NCBI GenBank assembly: GCA_029939575.1
Contig: JAOZSR010000002.1
Location: 1-64,000, forward strand
Reading direction: 5' to 3'
Length of the DNA: 64,000 bases
DNA from: Fidelibacterota bacterium
GTDB lineage: Bacteria > Fidelibacterota > UBA2242 > JAOZSR01
Shown here: piece after piece, positions 53,681 to 63,326 of the stretch
Numbering within the stretch: position 1 is the first letter of the stretch
How the letters are laid out: each line of letters opens with the position of its first letter
The notes under the pieces: generated by a model
What the model saw: only the letters and a program-made list of their open reading frames with translations
The model's database searches: none
What the model was told of the DNA's origin: nothing
Translations under genes and position numbers: made by a program

Positions 53681-56600
53681 ATGAGAACTTCTATTAAAAA
53701 AGTATTGATTTTGGGCAGTGCCGCCCTAAAAATAGGTGAAGCCGGAGAGTTTGATTATTCCGGCAGCCAGGCTATTAAAGCATTAAAGGAAGAAGGTGTA
53801 TACACAATCCTCGTAAATCCCAACATTGCCACAATCCAAACATCCGACGATCTGGCAGACGAAGTTTTTTTCCTGCCGGTCAACCTTGAATTCGTTACTA
53901 AGGTAATTGAGAAAACCCGCCCCGATGGTCTGCTTTTAGGATTTGGAGGTCAAACCGCACTTAATACAGGTCTGGATTTAGAAAAAAATGGCGTTCTGGG
54001 AAAATATAATATTAAAGTTCTGGGTACATCTATAGAAAGTATTATAAATACGGAAGACCGAAATAAATTTATCAATAAACTTAATGAAATTGATGTCAAA
54101 ACTGCAAAGAGTAAAATCGCCATTAACACAGATGAGGCTGTTCATATAGGGAATAATTTTGGCTATCCTGTGATGATCCGCATTGCCTATGCTTTGGGAG
54201 GACTTGGTTCTGGTGTATGTTATGACGAAAATGAAATCCGGTCAATGGCGAAAAAATCGTTCAAACATACATCTCAAATATTGATAGAAGAATATTTAGA
54301 AGGCTGGAAAGAAATTGAATACGAAGTGATGTGCGATCAATATGATAATTGCATTACTATTTGTAATATGGAAAACCTTGATCCAATGGGCATTCATACA
54401 GGAGAAAGCATTGTAGTTGCTCCCAGCCAGACTCTTTCAAATACTGATTATCACAAATTACGCGAAGTCGCTATCAAAACGATCAGACACCTGAAAATTA
54501 TCGGCGAATGTAATATTCAATATGCATATAATATGGACTCGGAAGATTACCGTGTGATTGAAGTCAATGCAAGATTATCAAGAAGCTCAGCCCTGGCATC
54601 TAAGGCTACAGGTTACCCAATTGCATTTATTGCCTCAAAATTATCTCTTGGCTACGGACTTTATGAATTAAAAAATAATATTACGAAAACTACTAGTGCA
54701 TTTTTTGAACCAGCTCTCGATTATGTTGTAGTGAAAATCCCCCGCTGGGACCTGAAAAAATTCACTAAAGTATCACGTAAAATCGGCACAGGCATGAAGT
54801 CAGTAGGTGAAATTATGGCAATTGGCCGAAATTTTGAAGAGGCGCTTCAAAAAGGCTTACGAATGCTTGAAATTGGTGCCAATGGAGTAATCGGAGATGA
54901 TACTTATCAATTTGAGAATCTTAAATTTGAATTACAGGAACCAACTGAAGAGAGAATTTTTGCAGTGGCAAAAGCAATCTATCAAGGTTTTTCTATTGAT
55001 AAAATTCATGATTTAACCCATATAAACAAATGGTTTTTATACAAAATCAAAAACATTGTTGATATTACAAAAGAATTGGAATTATCTGATTCCAAAATCA
55101 AACCGGATTTATTATTAACAGCCAAAAAATTCGGTTTTTCCGATAAACAAATCGCTTTTATCAAACAGGCAAAAGAACAGGATATAATATCACTGAGAAA
55201 GGAATATAAAATATTTCCGTTTATCAGGCAAATTGATACATTGGCAGCGGAATATCCGGCACAGACAAATTACCTCTATTTAACTTATAACAGCCAGACA
55301 AGCGATATTAACAACTTTCCTAATAATACAGTACTGATTCTGGGTTCCGGAGCCTATAGAATAGGCAGTTCAGTGGAGTTTGACTGGAGTTGTGTGAATG
55401 CCGGCAAAACTTTAAGAAAATTAGGTTACAAAACAATAATGTTAAATTACAATCCGGAAACCGTAAGTACTGATTATGATGAATTTGACTATCTTTGCTT
55501 CGATGAGATTAGTTTTGAATCAATTGGAGAAATTTATCATAAATTTAATCCTATCGGGATCATTGTTTCTATGGGCGGTCAGATTCCAAATAATCTTGCT
55601 TTAAAATTGCACAATAACAATATTCGGATTTTAGGCACTTCTCCGGAAGATATTAACCGGGCAGAAAACAGGAGAATTTTTTCTGACCTACTTGATAAAT
55701 TAAACATTGATCAGCCGATCTGGAAAGAAATCACATCTATTGAATTGGCAAAAAAATTCGCAAAACATAGTGATTATCCTGTATTAATCAGACCATCTTA
55801 TGTTCTAAGCGGGGCTGCAATGGCAGTTGCTTCAAACGATGAAGAACTTGAAGAATATTTAAAAAAAGCTATTACAATATCTCCAGAGTATCCAACTGTT
55901 ATCAGTAAATTTCTGGAAAATGCCAAAGAAATTGAAATGGACGGGGTAGCTCAAAATGGTGAAATAATTGCATATGCTATTTCTGAGCATGTAGAAAATG
56001 CCGGAGTTCATTCCGGAGATGCAACCCTGGTTTTACCACCCCAGAGAACCTATCTGGAAACAATTCGCCGGATCAGAAAAATTTCCCGAAAAATTGTATC
56101 AGCACTAAATATTAACGGACCATTTAATATTCAATATATTGCAAAACAAAATCAGGTAAAAGTTATCGAATGTAATTTGCGGGCATCACGTAGTTTTCCC
56201 TTTGTTTCAAAAGTAATGGATCAGAATTTTATTGATATTGCCACAAAAATAATTATGCGTGTGCCAGTAAATATTGAAAACAAATCTCCTTTTGAACTGG
56301 ATTATGTTGGGGTTAAAGCACCGCAGTTTTCCTTCACCCGTTTAAAAGGAGCCGACCCAAGTCTGGGTGTAGAGATGGCATCTACCGGTGAAGTTGCTTG
56401 TCTTGGAGATAATTTTCATGAAGCTTTTTTAAAATCTCTCCTCTCTGTTGGCTATCATTTTAACATCAAAAGCGTTCTACTATCCACAGGACCATTGGAA
56501 TCAAAAACAGACTTACTGGAAAGTACCAAATATTTAAAACAATTTGGTACAAAATTTTATGCAACTGCCGGTACAGCTAAATTCCTAAATGAAAATAATT

Positions 56601-56875
56601 TCCCAACCGAAACACTTCATTGGCCTTTAGACAAAACACAGCCAAATGTGATAGACTATATTAAAGAAGGCAAAATTGATCTGGTTATAAATATTCCCAA
56701 AAACTTTCGCCAGGAAGAATTAACAAATGGGTATTTAATCAGAAGGGCAGCTGTTGATTATAATGTCATGCTAATTACAAACCGGCAGATTGCAATGCGA
56801 TTTATAGAGGCGCTTGCAAAAATGAATCTCGGTGATTTAAAAATTCATAACTGGAAAGATTATTTACAAAAATAA
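53681..56875 (+). CDS. carB: carbamoyl-phosphate synthase large subunit
   Basis: A 1064-residue enzyme with two homologous ATP-grasp halves. The first half has KVLILGSAALKIGEAGEFDY and SQAIKALKEEG. The second begins near 547 with TVLILGSGAYRIGSSVEFDW. Glycine-rich ATP loops (IAYALGGLGSG; PSYVLSGAAMAVA) lie in each half. A C-terminal MGS-like allosteric domain follows (about 925-1064, SVLLSTGPLESKTDLLE, LVINIPKNF). In the first motif an Ala-Leu replaces the usual Gly-Pro of bacterial CarB (LGSAALKIG). Operon with carA; no terminator before the convergent helicase gene. Confidence 0.95.
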   Translation: MRTSIKKVLILGSAALKIGEAGEFDYSGSQAIKALKEEGVYTILVNPNIATIQTSDDLADEVFFLPVNLEFVTKVIEKTRPDGLLLGFGGQTALNTGLDLEKNGVLGKYNIKVLGTSIESIINTEDRNKFINKLNEIDVKTAKSKIAINTDEAVHIGNNFGYPVMIRIAYALGGLGSGVCYDENEIRSMAKKSFKHTSQILIEEYLEGWKEIEYEVMCDQYDNCITICNMENLDPMGIHTGESIVVAPSQTLSNTDYHKLREVAIKTIRHLKIIGECNIQYAYNMDSEDYRVIEVNARLSRSSALASKATGYPIAFIASKLSLGYGLYELKNNITKTTSAFFEPALDYVVVKIPRWDLKKFTKVSRKIGTGMKSVGEIMAIGRNFEEALQKGLRMLEIGANGVIGDDTYQFENLKFELQEPTEERIFAVAKAIYQGFSIDKIHDLTHINKWFLYKIKNIVDITKELELSDSKIKPDLLLTAKKFGFSDKQIAFIKQAKEQDIISLRKEYKIFPFIRQIDTLAAEYPAQTNYLYLTYNSQTSDINNFPNNTVLILGSGAYRIGSSVEFDWSCVNAGKTLRKLGYKTIMLNYNPETVSTDYDEFDYLCFDEISFESIGEIYHKFNPIGIIVSMGGQIPNNLALKLHNNNIRILGTSPEDINRAENRRIFSDLLDKLNIDQPIWKEITSIELAKKFAKHSDYPVLIRPSYVLSGAAMAVASNDEELEEYLKKAITISPEYPTVISKFLENAKEIEMDGVAQNGEIIAYAISEHVENAGVHSGDATLVLPPQRTYLETIRRIRKISRKIVSALNINGPFNIQYIAKQNQVKVIECNLRASRSFPFVSKVMDQNFIDIATKIIMRVPVNIENKSPFELDYVGVKAPQFSFTRLKGADPSLGVEMASTGEVACLGDNFHEAFLKSLLSVGYHFNIKSVLLSTGPLESKTDLLESTKYLKQFGTKFYATAGTAKFLNENNFPTETLHWPLDKTQPNVIDYIKEGKIDLVINIPKNFRQEELTNGYLIRRAAVDYNVMLITNRQIAMRFIEALAKMNLGDLKIHNWKDYLQK

Positions 56876-56911
56876 TATACTTAGTAGAAATATTTGCATT
56901 TTTTTTGAACT

Positions 56912-59092
56912 TTAACTTTTTATTTTAACATATTTAGCAATTATGGTCTTTTTACCTGAATCTCTAAACATAATGGTTAATTTGGCATTTTTCCCAAATC
57001 CGGCTACATTAATAATTTTTCCTGCTCCAAAAATTTTATGAGAAACCATCATGCCGGGCATAGCGTCAACCACAGAATCTGAAACAGACTTATCCAATTT
57101 TGTGGTTGGTTCTGGCGAAGAATTAAATGTTTGAGATGATTTTCTAATGCGTGAAGGAGAAATAACACGTTCTTTCGTCTTTCCCTTTTCAAGTAATTCA
57201 AAAGGAATTTCCTTCATAAAAGGTGAAATTTCATATCGCAAATTTTCACCTCTAAAATTCCTCGTCTCCGCGGAACTAAGAAATATTTTTTCCATCGCAC
57301 GAGTTAAACCTACATAAAATAATCTACGTTCTTCTTCATTACTTTCTTCCGGATCTCTTTGAATCGGGAAAAGCCCTTTATTCATTCCACATAGAAAAAC
57401 TACCGGAAATTCAAGTCCTTTGGCACTATGAAAAGTCATCATAGATACAGCATTTTTTTTATCATCCCATGAATCAATATCTGTAATTAGGGCAACCTCT
57501 TCCAAATATCCTTCCAAAGTTGGCTCCTCTACTTTACTACAATAATCCGCAATCGAGTTTAAAAGTTCATCAATATTTGCTAATCTCTGATCGGACTCTT
57601 CTCCCCCATCTTCTTTAAAATATTTTCGCATTCCAAGCCGGTCTATGACTATATTTGCCCATTCTTCAAAAGTTATTGTACTTCGAATATCCTGAAATTG
57701 TTTTATTAAATTCCGAAATCCAGTTAGCGCATTTTTGGCACGGGCACTCATTTTCATTTCATCAACATAATTCAAGGTTTCATAATAAGAAAAATCGTTT
57801 AAATTTGCATATTCTATCAATTTATCAAGAGTTACTTTCCCAATACCACGCGTGGGAGTATTTATTATTCTTTGAAAGGCCACATTATCCCTATTATTGG
57901 CTAATAGACGAAAATAGGCCAAAATATCTTTAATTTCTTTCCGTTCATAAAAACGCACACCACCAATAATAACATTAGGAATTCTATTCCTGGTAAGCAC
58001 TTGTTCCAAAATTCGGCTTTGTGCGTTTGTTCTGTATAAAATAGCAAAATCTTTAAAGTTGCGCTTATTCTGCCTGATTTCATTCAAAATTGAAGAGGCC
58101 ATTCTACCAGATTCATCCCATTCATCACTAGCCTCTATCTGGGTGATTAATTCGCCCTTCTCTTTATCAGCCCAAAGAGTTTTTTCCGCTCTGTTTTCAT
58201 TGTTTTTAACAATAGCTGAAGCGGCTGCAAGAATATTTTTTGTAGAGCGATAATTTTGTTCAAGTTTAAAAACACGGCAATTAGGGAATGTTTTATCAAA
58301 TTTTAAAATATTTTCTACTTTTGCACCTCGCCAACTATAAATACTCTGATCATCATCTCCAACAACGCAAATATTTTTATGCAGATCACTGAGCATTGAC
58401 ACCAGTTGAAACTGTGGAATATTTGTATCCTGGTATTCATCTACTAATATATATTTGAAAATCTGCTGATATTTTCTGAGTATTTTAGGATGTTCTTTAA
58501 AAAGTATCAAAGGTAAAAGTAATAAATCATCAAAATCAACCGCGCCCACTCTTTTTAAGGCCGCCTGGTATAATGGATAAATATATTCAGTAAGTCTGTC
58601 AAGAGGTACAAATTTCCGGGCTTTAAAATCCTTGGGTTCAATCATTTCGTTTTTTAAATATGATATTTTTCCCTTAATAGAATTTGGTTTAACACCCTCA
58701 AGATCAATATTATTATCTCTAATAATTGATTTTATTAAAGCCTGTTGATCGGCAGCATCATAGATACTGAAATTTTTATCATAACCAATATGCTCAATTT
58801 CCATTCTGAGTAACCTGGCGCAAATGGAATGAAATGTGCCGATATTTACTTGCCCGGCCCGGTGGCCGATAAATTTCTTTACTCTTTCTTTTAATTCTCT
58901 GGCTGCTTTATTTGTAAATGTTACAGCCAAAATATTTCGGGGATATACAAATTGTTTTTCAATAATATATGCAATTTTGTGGGTTAGAACTCTTGTTTTT
59001 CCGCTACCTGCTCCGGCAAAAATTAATGTAGGTCCTTTTAAAAATTCAACAGCGCTACGTTGTACATCATTCAATCCATCTAATAAATTCAA
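56912..59092 (-). CDS. pcrA: ATP-dependent DNA helicase PcrA/UvrD
   Basis: A 726-residue superfamily 1A helicase for repair and removal of proteins from DNA. Motifs: Q motif DGLNDVQRSAVEFL, Walker A IFAGAGSGKTRVL (about 27-39), VDEYQDTN (motif II, about 218-225), QNYRSTKNIL (motif IV region), TFHSAKGLEFPVVFLCGM (V) and RRLFYVGLTRA (VI). The C-terminal Tudor-like segment starts GMMVSHKIFGAGKII. TTG start overlaps the mltG stop (TTGA). Normal length. Confidence 0.95.
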   Translation of the reverse strand: MNLLDGLNDVQRSAVEFLKGPTLIFAGAGSGKTRVLTHKIAYIIEKQFVYPRNILAVTFTNKAARELKERVKKFIGHRAGQVNIGTFHSICARLLRMEIEHIGYDKNFSIYDAADQQALIKSIIRDNNIDLEGVKPNSIKGKISYLKNEMIEPKDFKARKFVPLDRLTEYIYPLYQAALKRVGAVDFDDLLLLPLILFKEHPKILRKYQQIFKYILVDEYQDTNIPQFQLVSMLSDLHKNICVVGDDDQSIYSWRGAKVENILKFDKTFPNCRVFKLEQNYRSTKNILAAASAIVKNNENRAEKTLWADKEKGELITQIEASDEWDESGRMASSILNEIRQNKRNFKDFAILYRTNAQSRILEQVLTRNRIPNVIIGGVRFYERKEIKDILAYFRLLANNRDNVAFQRIINTPTRGIGKVTLDKLIEYANLNDFSYYETLNYVDEMKMSARAKNALTGFRNLIKQFQDIRSTITFEEWANIVIDRLGMRKYFKEDGGEESDQRLANIDELLNSIADYCSKVEEPTLEGYLEEVALITDIDSWDDKKNAVSMMTFHSAKGLEFPVVFLCGMNKGLFPIQRDPEESNEEERRLFYVGLTRAMEKIFLSSAETRNFRGENLRYEISPFMKEIPFELLEKGKTKERVISPSRIRKSSQTFNSSPEPTTKLDKSVSDSVVDAMPGMMVSHKIFGAGKIINVAGFGKNAKLTIMFRDSGKKTIIAKYVKIKS

Positions 59093-60180
59093 TTACTATT
59101 CTCCATTTTCTTCTCTCTGGCTACCTGTCTTCTGATTTTTTGAAATTTCAATTTTGCCTTCATAAATTCCTGGTAACTTACTGTAAAAGTATGCGATCCA
59201 TCACCGTTAGCAACCATATATAGATAATCTGTATCAGCCGGACGAAGCACTGCCAGAATAGATAGTTGCCCGGGATTATTAATTGGTCCTGGCGGCAACC
59301 CTCGATATCTGTAAGTATTATATGGAGATTTTATTTTAAGGTCTTTGTTTAATATTCTTCTTGGACCATCATCTATTATGTATTGAATAGTTGGATCAGC
59401 CTCAAGACGCATATTTTTCTTTAACCTGTTTAAATATAATGATGCCACGATTGGTCTTTCTTCATCAACCATACATTCACCTTCAACAATTGAGGCCAAA
59501 GTTAAAATTTGATTTAGCGTCATTTCAGATGCATTAATTTCACTTAATATTGAATCATCGACAACTTCATAAAATCTATCAATTATTTTAATTATAACAT
59601 CTTCCACTGTTGATGCTTCACTAAACATATAAGTATCGGGAAACAAATATCCTTCAAGGGAAACACCTTTTACATTTAAACTTTGTAAAAATTCTTTATT
59701 TTCTATTTTAGTTAAAAATTGTTTGCTTGTGAATTTCAGTTTCTTTGATAACAAATCTGCGATTTCCAAAGCCCTGGTTCCCTCAGGAATTGTAATTTTT
59801 ATTCCATAATCCCTGGATTTGCTCAACTCATTTATTAACTGATTATAGTTTGTAATGTTATCAAGATAAAATTTTCCGGCTTTCAAAGATTTTGATTTAA
59901 ACTTCAATCTGACAGCGAAAATAAAACTATTTTGATTTTTAATAATTTTTCTTTCATATAACTGCCTGGCTATACTATTCAACGAGGCACCTTTATCAAT
60001 TCTAAATACAAGATTATCCTGATTAATATTTATTGAAATTGACAAAATCAGTGATAAAAACAAAAACCATCCGGATATTAATACAATTAATCCAAGTAAA
60101 TAGGGACGAATAATAATAAATTGTTTTGATTTTATTATTTTAACCACATTTTCTTTTATTTTACCATAATCAAATTTCAT
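59089..60180 (-). CDS. mltG: endolytic transglycosylase MltG
   Basis: A 363-residue inner-membrane protein with one TM segment (about 27-50). A YceG/MltG catalytic domain follows, with IPEGTRALEIADLLS, EGYLFPDTYMF, LASIVEGECMVDEERPIVAS (catalytic Glu in this segment), and RLEADPTIQY, ending YKSPYNTYRYRGLPPGPI-type residues. It cuts nascent peptidoglycan glycan strands to set their length. ATG at 60180 is preferred over an upstream ATG because AGGG lies 5 bases before it and it gives the usual short cytosolic tail. Overlaps pcrA by 4 bases. Confidence 0.92.
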   Translation of the reverse strand: MKFDYGKIKENVVKIIKSKQFIIIRPYLLGLIVLISGWFLFLSLILSISININQDNLVFRIDKGASLNSIARQLYERKIIKNQNSFIFAVRLKFKSKSLKAGKFYLDNITNYNQLINELSKSRDYGIKITIPEGTRALEIADLLSKKLKFTSKQFLTKIENKEFLQSLNVKGVSLEGYLFPDTYMFSEASTVEDVIIKIIDRFYEVVDDSILSEINASEMTLNQILTLASIVEGECMVDEERPIVASLYLNRLKKNMRLEADPTIQYIIDDGPRRILNKDLKIKSPYNTYRYRGLPPGPINNPGQLSILAVLRPADTDYLYMVANGDGSHTFTVSYQEFMKAKLKFQKIRRQVAREKKMENSN

Positions 60181-60345
60181 AGTTTCCCTATATATTTTTA
60201 AAATAAATACCGGTGAGCATCTAATTAATTTCATATTTTCAGACAAAATATAATATTAATCATTAACTCAATATTCTTGAATTTTATTTTTTCCCCAGAA
60301 ATTTCAATTACCTTGTATTAACTAAGTAATATAAAAATTTCCCAG

Positions 60346-61407
60346 CTAAATTCTAATAGGAATCGGAATAAAAGTCAAAATTAATATTAGTAAGGAAATC
60401 ACTCCCAGTATTATTTCCAATTTAGAAATCTTCTCGTATTCATTAAAAACAGGAGGGTGTTTGATTTTAACCAAAAAAAAGACCAAAACCATCCAAATAA
60501 TCCAATTCAATGAGTAAACCTTAAAAAACATTGGAATTAAACCCAAGACAAGAATCAGCCCAAAGACAGTCCAGGCTAAATGCTTATGTTTTTTACCTAA
60601 AATACCATAGGCTACATGCCCACCATCTAATTGTCCAATTGGTAACAAATTAAGCATTGTTACTATCATACCTATCCAGGCTGCAAAGGCGATCGGATTT
60701 AGCATAATATCCATATTTTCTTTTAGATTGGGATAAACAATAAAAGTAAGAAATTTTGTGATTATTGAGTCACCAAGAATAATTCCCTCTGTAGCAGTTG
60801 GTAAATCAACAATATGTGATAATTTTAATCCAATGTAAAAAGCCGGAACCGCTACACAAAACCCGGCTATAGGTCCCGCAGCTCCAATCTGAGTTAAAGC
60901 TCTGCGATTTTTTACCGGAGAACGCATTTTTATAAAAGCTCCAAAAGTGCCTATCAAAGTTGGGGCAGGAATGAAATATGGCAAACTGGCGTCAACATCA
61001 TGTTTTTTAGCAAAATAGTAATGTCCAAACTCATGAACTCCCAAAATAAGCATTAGAGTAAAGGAAAAAGGAAATCCTTTTATAATATTGTATGGATTCT
61101 TAATCGGATCTGCTCCTTCCATAATCGAGCCGACAAAAAGAGTTGAAAGTATAGTAATAAAAAATAAAATGACATTTATATATATTCTTTTTTTTGCTGG
61201 TTTTACATAAAAAATTGAGCCTGCAATTGTCGATTCTTCATGTATAGAGCCAATTATTGCCCGCAATTTTCTTCTGATCTGCTTAAGTGAATATTCTTGA
61301 ATTCTATGTCCGCGGATTATTAGTTCATCATTAATTTCATTAACTTCAGATATGGCAACAAACTGACTTAAGTATAGAATTATATTATTTTTAACTTTCT
61401 GTTCCAT
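60346..61407 (-). CDS. site-2 protease (M50) family membrane metalloprotease
   Basis: A 353-residue intramembrane zinc protease. It has an N-terminal soluble region (1-72). The first zinc motif is HEFGH (125-129) in a TM segment and the second is LDGGH (260-264, NLLPIGQLDGGHVAYGIL). Several flanking TM segments are present. There is no PDZ or CBS domain, unlike RseP. The FIPAP and FGAFIKMRSP stretches match the soluble-loop type of the EGY1/YUP-like subgroup. Likely role is regulated intramembrane proteolysis; no anti-sigma factor gene is adjacent. Confidence 0.87.
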   Translation of the reverse strand: MEQKVKNNIILYLSQFVAISEVNEINDELIIRGHRIQEYSLKQIRRKLRAIIGSIHEESTIAGSIFYVKPAKKRIYINVILFFITILSTLFVGSIMEGADPIKNPYNIIKGFPFSFTLMLILGVHEFGHYYFAKKHDVDASLPYFIPAPTLIGTFGAFIKMRSPVKNRRALTQIGAAGPIAGFCVAVPAFYIGLKLSHIVDLPTATEGIILGDSIITKFLTFIVYPNLKENMDIMLNPIAFAAWIGMIVTMLNLLPIGQLDGGHVAYGILGKKHKHLAWTVFGLILVLGLIPMFFKVYSLNWIIWMVLVFFLVKIKHPPVFNEYEKISKLEIILGVISLLILILTFIPIPIRI

Positions 61408-61615
61408 TAGTCTTTCTTTTCAATTTAACAGGTTTGAAAATTACATTTTTCAGAGTAGAATTCAAATGGAAAACTAGTAAAATTCACGACCACTTTATTT
61501 TACTAAGATACCAATTTTAAAATTTTGACTTTTAAACAGTCAACAATTACAATATTTTTATAAATAATTAAAGGATTACTTATTAGATTTACTGACTTTT
61601 TTGAGAAATGAATAA

Positions 61616-62995
61616 ATGAAATTAATAATACAAAAATATTGGCATGGAAAAGGTGGAATAAAGGAATTACTGATACTATCCTTTCCACTAATCTTAAGTA
61701 CTGGTGCCCATTCCATACAACATTTCGTTGACAGAGTTTTTCTGACATGGTATTCTCCGGAAGCTATCGCTGCAGCTATGCCGGCTGCAATGTTAAACTT
61801 TGCTCCAATGTGTATTTTTCTTGGCACAGCAGGCTACTCCAGCACTTTTGTTGCCCAATATTTTGGATCAAAAAATTACAAAATGATTGGTCCGGTGATT
61901 TGGCAGGGAATTTACCTGGCAATAATCGGAGCTATTTTCCATTTTTCTTTAATACCTTTTGCTGATGAGATTTTTAACTTGATTGGCCATCCGGAAAAAG
62001 TCATCCAGAACGAAATCATTTATTTCAGGATTATTTGTTTTAGCGCTTTCCCGGTTATTGCTGCATCAGCACTTGCTGGATTTTTCTCGGGAAGAAGTCG
62101 CCCCTGGGCAATTATGTGGATTCATTCTATTACAACCGTAATCAATATTGTTCTGGATTACACGTTAATTTTTGGCAACTTTGGCTTTCCTGCAATGGGA
62201 ATAAAAGGTGCAGCTATAGCAACTGTTATTGCCACCTGTTTTCCTTTTGTTACCCTGCTAATTTTATTCTGTTTACCAAAACATGAATCTAAATTCAAAA
62301 GCCTATCTAACTGGAAATTTAACCCAAAACTATTTGCCAGAATTATTCGGTTTGGATTTCCAAATGGTTTTCAGTTTTTCCTGGATATTGCCGGATTTAG
62401 TATTTTTGTATTTATGATTGGTAGATTGGGTATGATAGAGTTAGCCGCCTCAAATATTGCTCTGAATATCAACAATTTAATATTCCTGCCAATGATTGGA
62501 TTAGGAATTGCCGTATCAGTTTCAGTTGGACAATATATTGGTAAAAATGATCCTTTAACTGCTCAACGATCAACTTATTCAGGCTTCATTATTACTTTTA
62601 TTTATATGATTCCGGCAGCTCTTTCTTTTGTGTTATTACCAGAAATTTATATTTCATTATTTTCATCAAATTCAAATTCCGATGAACTTATTAAAATTTC
62701 TGAGATAACCACAATTCTACTAAAATTTGTTGCTATATATTCTATTTTTGATGTTTTCAATATTATTTTCTCAGCATCAATAAAAGGTGCCGGCGATACC
62801 AAATTTGTCATGATCTTTATCTTGACAACTGCCTTGATAATATTAGTAATTCCCGTATTTTTCGTTATTTTTATTTGGAACCTGGGAATCTTTTTTGCAT
62901 GGGGAATTCTTACCTTTTATATTTTTATCCTGGGTTTGGGTTTCTATTTACGGTTTAAAACAGGAAAATGGCAAAAAATGAGTGTGATCAGGTAG
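61616..62995 (+). CDS. MATE-family efflux transporter
   Basis: A 459-residue, twelve-TM cation-coupled exporter of the multidrug and toxin extrusion family. It shows SFPLILSTGAHSIQHFVDRV near the start, the conserved TM1-TM2 region, VATCFPFVTLLILF, and GFPNGFQFFLDIAGFSIFVF at the beginning of the second half (an internal repeat). Substrate unknown. A single gene, divergent from the M50 protease gene; weak ribosome site. Confidence 0.88.
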   Translation: MKLIIQKYWHGKGGIKELLILSFPLILSTGAHSIQHFVDRVFLTWYSPEAIAAAMPAAMLNFAPMCIFLGTAGYSSTFVAQYFGSKNYKMIGPVIWQGIYLAIIGAIFHFSLIPFADEIFNLIGHPEKVIQNEIIYFRIICFSAFPVIAASALAGFFSGRSRPWAIMWIHSITTVINIVLDYTLIFGNFGFPAMGIKGAAIATVIATCFPFVTLLILFCLPKHESKFKSLSNWKFNPKLFARIIRFGFPNGFQFFLDIAGFSIFVFMIGRLGMIELAASNIALNINNLIFLPMIGLGIAVSVSVGQYIGKNDPLTAQRSTYSGFIITFIYMIPAALSFVLLPEIYISLFSSNSNSDELIKISEITTILLKFVAIYSIFDVFNIIFSASIKGAGDTKFVMIFILTTALIILVIPVFFVIFIWNLGIFFAWGILTFYIFILGLGFYLRFKTGKWQKMSVIR

Positions 62996-63326
62996 GAAAT
63001 ATTTATTGAGTGATGGTTACTGGTCACTAAATTCCAACCATTGATAATTATAAAAACTTGACGATACTCCCATTTGACAATTAAGTAAAAAGTAAATTTG
63101 CTGTCATTCTGAATGAGGTACGAATGTTTACAATCAGGTTTTTGACTGAAAGAATTTCCTATAATTATCAACGAGATTCTTCATTGCTACACTGCCTCAG
63201 ACTATGTCCGGCTTTCGACGAAAAGGCAGCTTAGAACCTTTTTACGACTCCATCCCTTTTGGTTTATATTAAAATTTGTCAGAACTTACAAACAATTAAT
63301 AACTATTAAATTAGAGAATAAATAAA
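62996..63326. other. noncoding gap with a dispersed repeat
   Basis: Between the MATE and adenosine deaminase genes, which converge. The middle holds the repeat copy at about 63174-63254, and just before it a stretch (63101-63180) with TGTCATTCTGAA and GAGATTCTTC words common in intergenic mobile repeats of several bacterial groups. No ORF is supported. Confidence 0.55.
63174..63254. repeat. dispersed intergenic repeat, copy B
   Basis: Aligns with 7641-7717. Core from CCTCAGACTATGTCCGGC is identical over 26 bases, with related flanks (both continue into a GACTCC/ATTCC CAT block). It is preceded by GAGATTCTTC and lies between convergent genes. Confidence 0.7.

Noticed and set aside
63101-63254. 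Possible CRISPR or tandem repeat array
   Set aside because: The repeat words occur once each here and are not regularly spaced; it is a dispersed repeat, not an array.
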